From Vibrio agarilyticus (GTDB lineage Bacteria; Pseudomonadota; Gammaproteobacteria; Enterobacterales; Vibrionaceae): 64,000 nucleotides of DNA. Shown piece by piece: positions 21,341 to 30,510 of this stretch (positions are counted from its first letter, which is position 1; each line of letters begins with the position of its first letter). The DNA is taken from the NCBI RefSeq assembly GCF_012641465.1, contig NZ_JABAIK010000013.1, positions 50,394 to 114,393 of the forward strand. Reading direction: 5' to 3'. The notes below the pieces were generated by a model. That model had not been told where the DNA came from. It saw nothing but the letters and a program-made list of their open reading frames with translations, and did not search any database. Both the position numbers and the translations under genes were made by a program.

Positions 21341-23138
21341 AATCCCGAGCATTAGTGAGTCATTTAACGCTAAGACCTCACCGACCGAGGAACTATGTAA
21401 CTCATTCATTACAAATGACTTTTATGAAAAACTTGCTTGTCCTAATCACTGTATCATGATTGGCCCTCGAGGAAGTGGAAAAACAACGCTGATGAGAATG
21501 CTCGATGTGGAATCTCTAGAGTTATGGAATTCTGAAACAGCACAAGAATATCGTAGCAGGATTAAATTCTCTGGGGTTTTCATCCCAACAGATCGCTATT
21601 GGAAGACTCAATATCAAAAAATTGAAAATCGATTAAAGGCAGAAGATTGCTCTTCTTCAGATACATTGAAATTAAACACAGCGATTACTTTATTAGAAAA
21701 ACTATTTTCATTTCATGTTATTGAAAATTTCCTGTCAGTTGTAAGTTATCGATGTAGCAGAACCATCAAAAAGAAAGTTGGCTTCAAATCGGTTCAACTA
21801 GAAAAATCTTCAGAGATCGAGCTTGTAACACATATATCTGAAATATTGAAAGTAACACCTAAAATGTCCACTCTAAAAAGCCTTTTGACAACGGTAATTT
21901 TAGAGAAGAAAAACATATCAACAACTGTAAACAATCTAATGTCAGGTCGACTAAACGAAATACCAGAGTTCTTAGAGTTTGATCTAATAGATAACCTAGA
22001 AAGTTTAGTCGCAACCGTAAATAACTACTTCGACGAAAAAAGTGGAAAGTGGGCTTTTTTGTTTGACGAACTAGAACTAGCTCCGAATCAAGTAATCAAA
22101 CCTCTAGTCAATGAAATGAGAGGCGGCCATAAGGACATCATATTCAAGCTAGCTCTTTCTCCATACCACAAAGGAGTATCAATAACTGATGATACTGATA
22201 GTGCAATGAAAGGAGAAGATATTGAGTTAATTAATTTGACTGGCCTAAGTGACACTGATGGTTCTAAATTTGCACACCAACTTTGTACGTCTTTATTCAT
22301 CCGAAAAGGGCTATACTCTAATGTAGAGTCATACTTTGAAGAACCAAAAGAAATTGACATTAATAACGACTTCAATGAACTCATATTAAAAGACTCTTCT
22401 TTTGAATCATATCTTTCGGAACGAAATTTTAAGTCAGAAGTTTATACAAATGAAAATAGTCAGCTTCGAAAAATAAAATTCGTCACCCATATTAGAAACT
22501 TCCAAATGGATAAAAATGGCAATAAAAAAGCCAGACGGCGACCTGCGGACTACTATGGAGGATTTAAAAACATATGTAAAGCAGTAGAATATAACCCTCG
22601 AATGCTAATAGGCTTGATGAATAATTTTATACCACTAGCAAAAGACGGAAGTATTAATTTAAAACAACAGTTATCATGCCTAAACGAGTATTTTTTAAAT
22701 TACCGTTCTCTTCTAGGCACCATTGCTGTCGAATCAGGTGATAATAAATTCAATAACATCTATGATTTAATCTCAGAAATTGCCAAATTTTTTAGGGACG
22801 AAATTCATGGTTCACAATTTAAGCCTCAACCTAAAGGCTCTATTACCGTAAAAACTTCTATAAATGATGAGTTAAATGAAATCATAGGATATGCTCTTAA
22901 TGCTGGTGCATTAATTTCGATTGATAATAGTACTGACTCTCTTAACAACTTAAACTTGAATAAGCGGTGTAGGTTGTCTTACATATTTTCACATCACTAC
23001 GATCTACTTCTTACGAAGCAGAGTGATATCGACATCGTAGATCTTATCAACCAGACTGAGTTAAATTCTATTAAGATTAAAATGGTCGATTTGTTAAACT
23101 TCCCTAGTCACGAACAATACTCACTGGATCTAAAATGA
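21330..23138 (+). CDS. P-loop ATPase of the three-gene accessory operon
   Basis: 602 aa, not assigned to a named family. Walker A GPRGSGKT at residues 45-52 and a Walker B FLFDELE around 243-249 (D246, E247) make it a predicted NTPase, in the style of ORC/Cdc6-like or STAND-like ATPases. About 190 mostly helical residues separate the two motifs, and a ~300-residue C-terminal region follows with no domain I know. It overlaps the metallophosphoesterase gene by 11 bp and the third gene by 4 bp (ATGA), so the three are translationally coupled. Very AT-rich, with codon use unlike the neighbouring core genes, consistent with transfer. Confidence 0.75.
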   Translation: MINRIPSISESFNAKTSPTEELCNSFITNDFYEKLACPNHCIMIGPRGSGKTTLMRMLDVESLELWNSETAQEYRSRIKFSGVFIPTDRYWKTQYQKIENRLKAEDCSSSDTLKLNTAITLLEKLFSFHVIENFLSVVSYRCSRTIKKKVGFKSVQLEKSSEIELVTHISEILKVTPKMSTLKSLLTTVILEKKNISTTVNNLMSGRLNEIPEFLEFDLIDNLESLVATVNNYFDEKSGKWAFLFDELELAPNQVIKPLVNEMRGGHKDIIFKLALSPYHKGVSITDDTDSAMKGEDIELINLTGLSDTDGSKFAHQLCTSLFIRKGLYSNVESYFEEPKEIDINNDFNELILKDSSFESYLSERNFKSEVYTNENSQLRKIKFVTHIRNFQMDKNGNKKARRRPADYYGGFKNICKAVEYNPRMLIGLMNNFIPLAKDGSINLKQQLSCLNEYFLNYRSLLGTIAVESGDNKFNNIYDLISEIAKFFRDEIHGSQFKPQPKGSITVKTSINDELNEIIGYALNAGALISIDNSTDSLNNLNLNKRCRLSYIFSHHYDLLLTKQSDIDIVDLINQTELNSIKIKMVDLLNFPSHEQYSLDLK

Positions 23139-24049
23139 AAGTAATAGAAGATAGTTTCAATGGACCTTTTCACCTATCAATTTTAGGTCTAGGTTACGAA
23201 AAGCGTGCTCTTGAAAGGTTTACTCAAGAGCGCAGTAACCTTGGTGACGTTTTGGTGCTAGGATATAACAAGCACAACGAAACCCCTCAGTACAAAGAAA
23301 ACAAACTGAATTATTCGGATAGTAAAGCTTCCATTTTTGAAGGCGATGACGTAGAGATTAGACTTTATACACGTGAATGGCTCGACTCGAAAATTAAATC
23401 TAAAGCTCAACAACTGAATGTTCTTATCGATATCACCGTGCTCTCGCGATCTCGACTTTCAGCACTTTTATATGAGCTAATAATAGCATTACCTGCTGGA
23501 TCGACTCTGACGATCTCATATGAAATTTCTCAGTTTGTGAGTGCTCCTGAGGGTCTATCACCTATCAAAACTGTAGGAGACGTAATCCCTGAGTTATCTG
23601 GTGCAATAGGTGACCTTACTAAACCTACATCACTAGTATTAGGGCTAGGATATGAAAATGGTAAAGCTATTGGTTTGGCTAATTACATTGATTCAGAGCA
23701 CATATTCGTATTCCTACCAATAGGCATAGATTCGAGGTTTGATGAGTCTGTTCTTCAAAATAATAAAGCGATTCTTAATGAAGTTCCCTCTAGCAGAATC
23801 ATAAAATACAGATTAGATCAACCTTACAACACGTATCTTGATATGAGAGATTTAGTAAATGCAGTTTCCAAGTCTACATCCCCATTGCTTGCTCCTCTTG
23901 GCCCCAAAATACTTACAGCTCTTAGTGTATTAGTGTCTTTGGAGTTCGGTGCACAAATTCCCGTATGGCGAGTTTCTTCTGAATTAGAAGAGCAACCTGT
24001 AGACAGAAAGGCCAGTGGATATAGCATAAGCATTACTGTCCATATTTAA
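23135..24049 (+). CDS. Unknown protein with two 'GLGYE' half-repeats, third gene of accessory operon
   Basis: 304 aa, no family recognised. It contains two similar segments: ILGLGYEKRALERF (about 16-29) and VLGLGYENGKAIGL (about 167-180), each followed by alternating hydrophobic strands. This suggests two Rossmann-like lobes. The segment LIDITVLSRSRLSALLYEL follows the first lobe. Such a duplicated Rossmann-type fold could bind a nucleotide or serve as a sensor; this is inference only. Starts in the ATGA overlap with the ATPase gene. AT-rich. Confidence 0.65.
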   Translation: MKVIEDSFNGPFHLSILGLGYEKRALERFTQERSNLGDVLVLGYNKHNETPQYKENKLNYSDSKASIFEGDDVEIRLYTREWLDSKIKSKAQQLNVLIDITVLSRSRLSALLYELIIALPAGSTLTISYEISQFVSAPEGLSPIKTVGDVIPELSGAIGDLTKPTSLVLGLGYENGKAIGLANYIDSEHIFVFLPIGIDSRFDESVLQNNKAILNEVPSSRIIKYRLDQPYNTYLDMRDLVNAVSKSTSPLLAPLGPKILTALSVLVSLEFGAQIPVWRVSSELEEQPVDRKASGYSISITVHI

Positions 24050-24300
24050 CTGATATGTTTTAATCCATTAATCTGTAATAGGAAAGGAAAACACCTTTCC
24101 TTTATTTTCAAACAAATTAATCCCAGTACTTGAGTCAATAGAGAACTGTTCTTATATGGCGCTCTGATTCTCCGCCAAATCACAATACATCTTGAGGTAT
24201 AAGAAGATAGCTCAAATAGTCTTTTCTAAAAACGCGGTATAGAAAAGTTCAAACTCAGAATGGGGCAAAAATGAGTTTTCCAAACCAAGATTTAACTCCA

Positions 24301-24450
24301 AACAAGGCCAAAAAACAGGACGTTTTTTGAGGTTTTCGGCGTAGGGAACGCCTAAAACCGTGCCGAACCCCACCAAAGAACGAAAGCGCCTTTCTGGATA
24401 CTCTTTGGCAAGGCAAAGAGTATCTGGCTCGCTTCCACCAAGCTCAAGAT
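24301..24450 (-). repeat. Right copy of the ~150-bp inverted repeat flanking the insert
   Basis: Reverse-complement counterpart of 19779-19924, with the shared blocks ggcgtagggaacgcc, aagcgcctttctgg and ctctttggcaaggcaaagag. A short open frame covers it on the minus strand but has no family support. Confidence 0.8.
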
Positions 24451-24537
24451 AGGCACAAACCTCTAAGCGAGACAAACCCACTACTCAGCCCAAATAGGCA
24501 CATACCTTTAAACGGAACAAACCACCGCCACCAAAAC

Positions 24538-25815
24538 TTATCGCTCAAAAAACCAAAACACTATCCCCCCCACTACCACACACCCACTCATCACCGGCGC
24601 AATCCATCGCCACAACGCCCTATCACCAATGGCCACCACCATACCCATCTTAACTAACGTATTCACCGACGCCGCGATTAAAATCCCCAAAGCCGCCGTT
24701 GAAACACCAAGCTGCTGCGTGCTCTGCCGCCCCAGCGCAAGCGAAATCGCATCCACATCCGTGATGCCGGAAAGCGCAGCCAACAAGAGCGTACCCGCCT
24801 CACCAAACCAATCTGATAACGCATGCGATGCCAACATAATCGCCGCCAGCACCACGCCAAAAAACAGCGCCGACTGCAACGCTAACGGGTTACTTTGCTG
24901 CTCAGATGGCTCGATATCACCAATATCGCTACGACGCCAAATCCACCATGCCGGTAAATAGAGCGCCATCATCATCACCAGTGCAATCGGCCAGAGCAGT
25001 GTCACTAACGCTGGATTGATCAACGAAAGCACAATCAGTAAGCGTGGAAACATAGTGCCGCAACTGAGCAAAATGCCACTGGCCAGCAGCGGGCTGATGT
25101 TCGGTTGGGCGCGAGAAAGGTGCGAGAATTGTAGCGTCAACGCGGTAGAAGAACTCAGCCCGGCAAACACCGAAGTAAACAAAATCCCCCGCTTTGGCCC
25201 CCCGATCTTAATCGCGAAATAACCGACAAAGGAGATACTGGCAATCAATACCACCATCCACCAAATTTCATAAGGATTAAGCGCATTCCAAGGGCCAAAG
25301 GTTCGGTTTGGCAGCAATGGCAGTAATACAATCGAAATCAGTAATAACCGTAGCGCGGCATCGAGTTCATACTCTTGAAGCCGCTGCAAACCTTGATGCA
25401 GCGCTTTTTTGTTGTCCAGTACCAGCGCGGCTAACACTGCCGCTGCGGCCGCCACCACGGTTTCACCACAAACGGCCAATACCCCAAGCACAAAGGTCAA
25501 TACCAAGCTCACCACGCCGGTAATGCTCAAATCGTCGCTCTGTTTTTGCTGGGCGATAAACGCAATGGCGGCCAAAATCACGGTTGCCACCAGCGCAAAA
25601 CCTATCACTAAAAACGATGTTTGCAGTGCCAACACACCAATCAAACCGCCGAGTAACCCCACCAGTGAGTAGGTGCGGAGCCCCGCAACACGGCTCCCCT
25701 CAGCACTATTACGCTGAACCCAACCGCGCTGCGTACCGATAATGGCGCCAAGTAACAAAGCAATAAAAACATTCCATAAGGCATATTGGTCGTTCACTAA
25801 GGTCGCAAGCTCCAT
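24538..25815 (-). CDS. MgtC/SapB-DUF4010 family membrane protein
   Basis: A 425-aa inner-membrane protein with about 12 hydrophobic segments. The N-terminal part (about 15-140) resembles the MgtC/SapB domain (LLLGAIIGTQRGW, GLRTYSLVGLLGG), and the C-terminal part (about 180-420) is DUF4010 (ITDVDAISLALGR). Physiological role is unknown; MgtC homologues matter under low magnesium, but that should not be carried over to this fused family. Single gene, base composition like the core. Confidence 0.85.
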   Translation of the reverse strand: MELATLVNDQYALWNVFIALLLGAIIGTQRGWVQRNSAEGSRVAGLRTYSLVGLLGGLIGVLALQTSFLVIGFALVATVILAAIAFIAQQKQSDDLSITGVVSLVLTFVLGVLAVCGETVVAAAAAVLAALVLDNKKALHQGLQRLQEYELDAALRLLLISIVLLPLLPNRTFGPWNALNPYEIWWMVVLIASISFVGYFAIKIGGPKRGILFTSVFAGLSSSTALTLQFSHLSRAQPNISPLLASGILLSCGTMFPRLLIVLSLINPALVTLLWPIALVMMMALYLPAWWIWRRSDIGDIEPSEQQSNPLALQSALFFGVVLAAIMLASHALSDWFGEAGTLLLAALSGITDVDAISLALGRQSTQQLGVSTAALGILIAASVNTLVKMGMVVAIGDRALWRWIAPVMSGCVVVGGIVFWFFER

Positions 25816-26288
25816 ACCGACTCCTCACGTTGCGTCACCAACTGATTTCAGTCTAGCGAAATGGTAAATTCGAACTGTGAACAAGGCACAATAAGCACAC
25901 TCTTTTTCGTGAGAGAAGCAACGTTTTCAATGCGTTAAGCTTCTTGAGCTTTGGTAGAACGCCATATGCGATACGTTATTATTACGCCGTCATAGCACGC
26001 TCACTTAAGCGCATCACAAGAGTCGACAACCCGCGACAATGTATCAGGTTTAATTCACTTCATCTGAATAAAACGGGCGCAAAGTGCGACGCCATCATAA
26101 AGCGGCCGTGACTTATCACCAATCAAGGTGTTAGCGGCTACGCTTTTGAAGCAAGGTCGATACTCACGAAACTGATACCCACGGAGCTTGACGTGTTCGC
26201 GTTATGGCTTCCAAAGCATGGGTATTCACGCGAAACGCGACTCGCTTCATGGTTGAGTGATTGATTTCATGACTGAATGGGGGGTGTG
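25816..26288. other. Intergenic region without recognised features
   Basis: About 470 bp between two divergent genes. No ORF, repeat or hairpin stands out. It must hold both promoters. Confidence 0.35.
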
Positions 26289-26678
26289 ATGTACGGATTT
26301 ACCACCAGTTTTGACGGTGACTTTTATTTCGCTCTAGAGCGATTAAGCGAAGAGTTGAGTAAAGAAGGGTTTGAGATTTATGGCGATCTGGACTTGCAGC
26401 AAAGCCTGAATAAAAAGTCAGAGTCAAAGATGTCTGCTTATCGATTACTCTCGGTCTACCACGCCTATTATGCAGAGCAAGTGATAGCGTTTGATCCGAC
26501 GACTGGCACCCTTTTGCCCAATCAAATTGTGGTGTGGGAGAATCGTGATAATGACGTCATGATAGCCTTTGCAGATCCTCGTCAATCACTGGGACTGGCA
26601 CTGCATCCCAGCATGCTGATTATTGCTGAGAGCTTGCGCAAAAAGCTGCAACGGGTCTGCGATAATTTAGTCGATTAA
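26289..26678 (+). CDS. DUF302-like small protein
   Basis: A 129-aa protein whose layout (MYGFTTSFDGDFYFALERLSEELSKEGF, then VYHAYYAEQVIAFDPTTGTLLPNQIVVWE) fits the DUF302 family: a small alpha/beta fold of unknown role. I prefer the ATG at 26289, after a run of G that can serve as ribosome site; an in-frame ATG four codons upstream (26277) is less likely. Soluble, no signal peptide. Single gene. Confidence 0.65.
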   Translation: MYGFTTSFDGDFYFALERLSEELSKEGFEIYGDLDLQQSLNKKSESKMSAYRLLSVYHAYYAEQVIAFDPTTGTLLPNQIVVWENRDNDVMIAFADPRQSLGLALHPSMLIIAESLRKKLQRVCDNLVD

Positions 26679-26689
26679 TAAGCACGCGC

Positions 26690-26732
26690 CCAAGTAACTT
26701 CAAGATGTGCGATTCAGCGAGAATGCCTTGAT
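26690..26732. repeat. Partial copy of the second (family B) repeat
   Basis: The stretch ccaagtaacttcaagatg followed by gattcagcgagaatgc matches the ends of the 268-bp element at 29179-29446. It abuts a complete family A repeat. Confidence 0.5.
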
Positions 26733-26859
26733 TATACCCAAACCACTTGGGGTTGCAGGTAGGCGGCAAACGAGCAAAGCCTCTGAGCATAGACGAACTA
26801 TGTGATGAGGTTTGTGAGAGTCAGCCAACAACGCTGCAACTTCAAGTGGAAAGGGTATA
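26733..26859. repeat. Dispersed palindromic repeat, copy 3 (family A)
   Basis: 127 bp, from tatacccaaaccacttgggg to aagggtata, with the conserved centre ggcggcaaacgagcaaagcc and the arm gctgcaacttcaagtgg. The best-preserved copy in the window. Confidence 0.85.
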
Positions 26860-26926
26860 ACGCGCCGAACGTTCGACGCATTATGCTCGCTTGCCTAAAT
26901 CGAATGCTTATAGAATGCGATGAATA

Positions 26927-27970
26927 TTAACCATGCACACGTTGAAAGCCATCAAGCACAGCAACCGTGTTGTGGCCCAAATCATCAACGGCATAACCAC
27001 CTTCAAAGACAAACAGCGTTGGCAACTTCAAGCCGCCGATTTGCTCGCCCATCTGCTGGTAATCACGACGGTTGAGCTTAAAGAAGCTGATTGGGTCGTG
27101 CTCATAAGTGTCCATGCCTAGTGAGATGACCAAAGCCTCTGCGCCAAACTCGGCAATTTTTGCCAGTGCCGTGGTCAGCGCTGGCCCGTAGAGCGACCAA
27201 TCGGTCTTCCCTTGGGGCAAAGGCAAATTCAGATTAAACCCTTCGCCTTTACCTTCGCCACACTCATCGTCAAAACCAATATAATGTGGATAGTCGTAAT
27301 CCGGATCGCCATGAATCGAGACAAACAACACGTCATCGCGGTCATAGAAAATGCTTTGCGTGCCATTGCCGTGATGATAATCGATATCCAAAATCGCCAC
27401 TTTTTGCTTGCCTTGGCGTCGCAGTGATTCGGCGGCAATCGCGGCGTTATTAATATAACAATAACCCCCCATCAGATCGGGCGCGGCATGGTGGCCCGGC
27501 GGTCGGCACAAAGCAAATGCGGCGGTTTCGCCAGACATCAACATATCCGCTCCAGTTAACGCACACTCCATTGCGCCATGAATGGCGGTAAAACTGGTTT
27601 TGGTGATTGCAGCGGTCATATCAAAACTGTAGTAACCGAGCTTACCTTCGATGTCTTTTGGAATGCGGTGACGCAAATAACGCGGGCTAACAAAGCAATA
27701 TGGTGACGCATCGTGCTCATCGCCATAACGCGCTTCCCATTCAGACCACGCGGACTGCAAAAAATCGACATAATCTTGCGTATGCACCCAGGTCATCGGC
27801 TCGGTGCTGTATGTCTTAGGCTCAACCACATCAAACCCACCGTGCTGGTTGAGTGCATTAAGCACCATATCAGCACGTTCTGGTTTTTCAAAACAAGGCG
27901 TCGGCTCACCAGAGAGAAATTCATATTTCACTCGATGCAATCGCTGCTTGTCGGTATAGATAACCTTCAT
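26927..27970 (-). CDS. Acetylpolyamine amidohydrolase (histone deacetylase superfamily)
   Basis: Zinc-dependent deacetylase of 347 aa. The HDAC-fold motifs are all present: RPPGHHA with the catalytic His pair, the metal site DIDYHHGNG, and VFEGGY near the C-terminus. The N-terminal loop (DASPYCFVSPRYLRHR) is that of bacterial acetylpolyamine amidohydrolases. It overlaps by one base the stop of the polyamine-binding protein gene, so the two are co-transcribed; this supports a substrate such as N-acetylputrescine or N-acetylspermidine. Exact substrate is inferred. Confidence 0.88.
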   Translation of the reverse strand: MKVIYTDKQRLHRVKYEFLSGEPTPCFEKPERADMVLNALNQHGGFDVVEPKTYSTEPMTWVHTQDYVDFLQSAWSEWEARYGDEHDASPYCFVSPRYLRHRIPKDIEGKLGYYSFDMTAAITKTSFTAIHGAMECALTGADMLMSGETAAFALCRPPGHHAAPDLMGGYCYINNAAIAAESLRRQGKQKVAILDIDYHHGNGTQSIFYDRDDVLFVSIHGDPDYDYPHYIGFDDECGEGKGEGFNLNLPLPQGKTDWSLYGPALTTALAKIAEFGAEALVISLGMDTYEHDPISFFKLNRRDYQQMGEQIGGLKLPTLFVFEGGYAVDDLGHNTVAVLDGFQRVHG

Positions 27971-28992
27971 TACTTTTTCAGCTCCATCCAGTAGCGCTCG
28001 TAGAGGCTCACCGCGCTGCCAACACTGCCTAAGAATTGGCCTTTTTCTTTCACTTGCGTTGGCGGGAAAATAATCTCGCTGTTACGGATCTCATTCGGCA
28101 AATGCGCTAATGCTTTTAGGTTTGGCGCGGCATAACCGATTTCTTGCACCAGCGTGGCTTGGTTTTCCGGTTTCATCAAGAAATTAATGAAAGCGTACGC
28201 GGCGGCTTTGTTCTCAGCTTCGCGTGGGATCACGATGTTATCCATCCAAAAAATCGCACCCTCTTGCGGATAAACGAATTTAATCGCCGGGTTTTCTTGC
28301 TGCGCGCGATAAGCAGTGCCGTTCCACTGCATACCGACATTCACTTCACCAGTGATCAGCGGCACATGTGGTGCATCTGAATTAAACACCGTTACTGCGG
28401 GCTTGAGCGTCACTAGTTTTTGATACGCTTGTTCAAGCTGCTGCGGATCTTGTGAGTTGACATCATACCCACCCAAGATAAGCGCCATACCCATCACATC
28501 TCGCACATCGTCGGTCAGGATAAGTTGCCCAGCAAACTCCGGATTCCACAAATCTTTCCAACCAGTGAGTTGACTGCCATCAATCACGTCAGAGTTGTAA
28601 CCTAGCGCCGTACTTCCCCACATGTAAGGCAGAGAGTATTGGTTATTTAAGTCAAAACTTTGATTCAATATGGTGGGGTCAAGGTCTGAAAAGGCCGCAA
28701 TTTGCGTTTTATCTAATGGATGGAGCAAATTATCTTCGGCAAGCTTAGACACATAGTAAGTGGACGGTACAACGATGTCATAACCCTTACCGTCAAGCAG
28801 TTTGAGCTTGGCGTACATGGTTTCGTTGCTTTCGAACGTGGCATAGTTGACTTTAATGCCCGTCTCTTTGGTGAAGCGTTCAATCAAAGATTGAGGAAGG
28901 TATTCAGACCAGTTGTAAACATTCAAGGTGGTTGCAGAAACCGGCGCACAAATAAGCCCAGCGAGGGCGATCACAGCAAGATTTTTTTTCAT
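27970..28992 (-). CDS. Periplasmic spermidine/putrescine-binding protein (PotD-like)
   Basis: 340 aa with a signal peptide (residues 1-20, MKKNLAVIALAGLICAPVSA). The family opening LNVYNWSEYLPQSLIERF and the segment MYAKLKLLDGKGYDIVVPSTYYV fit the PotD/PotF solute-binding family. There is no permease or ATPase next to it, so it must share a transporter or act as an orphan binding or sensing protein. Upstream gene of a two-gene operon with the acetylpolyamine amidohydrolase. Confidence 0.88.
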   Translation of the reverse strand: MKKNLAVIALAGLICAPVSATTLNVYNWSEYLPQSLIERFTKETGIKVNYATFESNETMYAKLKLLDGKGYDIVVPSTYYVSKLAEDNLLHPLDKTQIAAFSDLDPTILNQSFDLNNQYSLPYMWGSTALGYNSDVIDGSQLTGWKDLWNPEFAGQLILTDDVRDVMGMALILGGYDVNSQDPQQLEQAYQKLVTLKPAVTVFNSDAPHVPLITGEVNVGMQWNGTAYRAQQENPAIKFVYPQEGAIFWMDNIVIPREAENKAAAYAFINFLMKPENQATLVQEIGYAAPNLKALAHLPNEIRNSEIIFPPTQVKEKGQFLGSVGSAVSLYERYWMELKK

Positions 28993-29144
28993 TTTTTAGG
29001 TATCAAATACAAGGAACATAAAATAATTAAATAATGACGCGATATTGCGCCGATGCTGATTAGATAGCAGTTAATGCTGCAAAGCAATTAAATTAATATC
29101 ATTTTATGTTTCCAACTCACCATTTGACCGGTTATTTAAGAAAA

Positions 29145-29180
29145 TATACCCAAACGACGTGATATGGCATGAAGGGTATA
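29145..29180. repeat. Short deleted copy of family A
   Basis: tatacccaaacgacgtgata followed by a gggtata end, only 36 bp, with the centre missing. It abuts the larger element at 29179. Confidence 0.5.
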
Positions 29181-29446
29181 TACCCAAGTGACTTCAAGAT
29201 GCAGGATTCAGAGCCGGCTCACTGAGCTGAGAGCAAGGCAAACAACGCAGCGAAATAGCGAGTCTATTTTCAAGTTGTTTAACGCAGCCGTCGGTTCAGT
29301 GATTGGCTCCCAAAGGGCGAGCTGTCTTGGCTCATCAGCTTTGTTGACGATTTTCGATTGAGAACCACTCAATCTTCAAATCCTCGCCTCACTGACAAAC
29401 CAAGTCATTCTCGCTGAACCATGCATCTTGAGGTTACTTGGGTATA
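29179..29446. repeat. 268-bp palindromic intergenic element (family B)
   Basis: Bounded by tatacccaagtgacttcaag and cttgaggttacttgggtata, which are inverted repeats, with inner arms atgcaggattcag / ctgaaccatgcat. No ORF. It shares the TATACCC ends with family A but has a different, longer centre; a fragment lies at 26690-26732. Confidence 0.75.
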
Positions 29447-29453
29447 AATAGTC

Positions 29454-29485
29454 AAAAGGGACCCATTCATTGAGTCCCTTTTTAT
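29454..29485 (-). terminator. Terminator after oppF
   Basis: Stem AAGGGAC (29456-29462) and GTCCCTT (29474-29480). On the minus strand it ends in a T tract, downstream of the oppF stop. Confidence 0.75.
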
Positions 29486-29520
29486 CTATGTCCAAACTAT
29501 CTGCAATTGCAGCTAGGTGG

Positions 29521-30510
29521 CTAACTCAGCGCCACTTGCCAACAAGCAACTTGATGCTCGCTTGTGCCTTGCAACTGCGGTTTTTGCTGCGCACATTCTG
29601 GCGTTGCTTTAATGCAGCGCGTGCGGAACACACAGCCAGAAGGCGGGTTCATCGGTGACGGCAACTCCCCTTCTAACATCTGGATACGTTTATTGCGCTC
29701 CAGCTGCGGATCTGGGATCGGCACCGCCGACATCAGCGCTTGCGTGTAAGGGTGCATTGGCTTGGCAAACAGCGCTTGTGATGTGCCCATTTCAACCGCA
29801 TTGCCTAAATACATCACCAAGACGCGATCAGAAATGTGTTTAACCACCGACAAATCGTGCGCGATGAAAATCAGCGACAGGCCGAGCTCTTTTTGCAGCG
29901 ACTTAAGCAAGTTGACCACCTGAGCTTGAATCGACACATCGAGCGCGGAGACAGGCTCGTCACAAATGATCATTTTCGGCTTCAAAATCAGCGCGCGCGC
30001 GATCCCGATCCGTTGACACTGCCCGCCTGAAAACTCATGAGGGTAGCGGTTTATCACGTTAGGTAATAACCCCACTTTATCCATCATGGCTTTCACTTCA
30101 TCACGCACCTCTTGCTTTGAGAGCTGCGGGTAGAAGGTTTGCAATGGCTCTGCGATGATGTCGCCCACCGTCATGCGCGGGTTGAGTGAGGCGAGCGGAT
30201 CTTGGAAAATCATCTGCATCGACTTTCGCGTGTCACGGCGCGCCACTTCACGCATTTTGGTTACATCTTGACCCAGCCAAACCACTTCACCTTCGGTTGC
30301 CTGAACCAAGCCAATGATGGCGCGCGCAAACGTTGATTTGCCACAACCTGACTCACCGACCACACCCAGCGTTTCCCCTTCGTAAAGGGTAATATCAACG
30401 CCATCGACCGCTTTCAGTATCGAAGGTTTGCTCCACGGCCATGCCGATTTCGCCGCAATGGTGAAGTGCACTTTTAGGCCTTTCACATCCAATAATTGTT
30501 GAGCTGACAT
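29521..30510 (-). CDS. oppF: Oligopeptide ABC transporter ATP-binding protein OppF
   Basis: Second ATPase of the peptide importer. It has Walker A GESGCGKST, signature FSGGQCQRIGIARAL, Walker B ICDEPVSALDVS and the C-terminal oligo_HPY domain with four cysteines (CVFRTRC, ATPEC, then C), typical of OppF/DppF proteins that bind an Fe-S cluster or metal. The start at 30510 is in an ATGA overlap with the oppD stop, giving 329 aa; the frame is open six codons further. Last gene of oppABCDF. Confidence 0.94.
   Translation of the reverse strand: MSAQQLLDVKGLKVHFTIAAKSAWPWSKPSILKAVDGVDITLYEGETLGVVGESGCGKSTFARAIIGLVQATEGEVVWLGQDVTKMREVARRDTRKSMQMIFQDPLASLNPRMTVGDIIAEPLQTFYPQLSKQEVRDEVKAMMDKVGLLPNVINRYPHEFSGGQCQRIGIARALILKPKMIICDEPVSALDVSIQAQVVNLLKSLQKELGLSLIFIAHDLSVVKHISDRVLVMYLGNAVEMGTSQALFAKPMHPYTQALMSAVPIPDPQLERNKRIQMLEGELPSPMNPPSGCVFRTRCIKATPECAQQKPQLQGTSEHQVACWQVALS

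Noticed and set aside
24212-24481. 89-codon frame on the minus strand
   Set aside because: Lies within the inverted flanking repeat and its edges; no family support or ribosome site. Similar frames appear wherever the repeat occurs.
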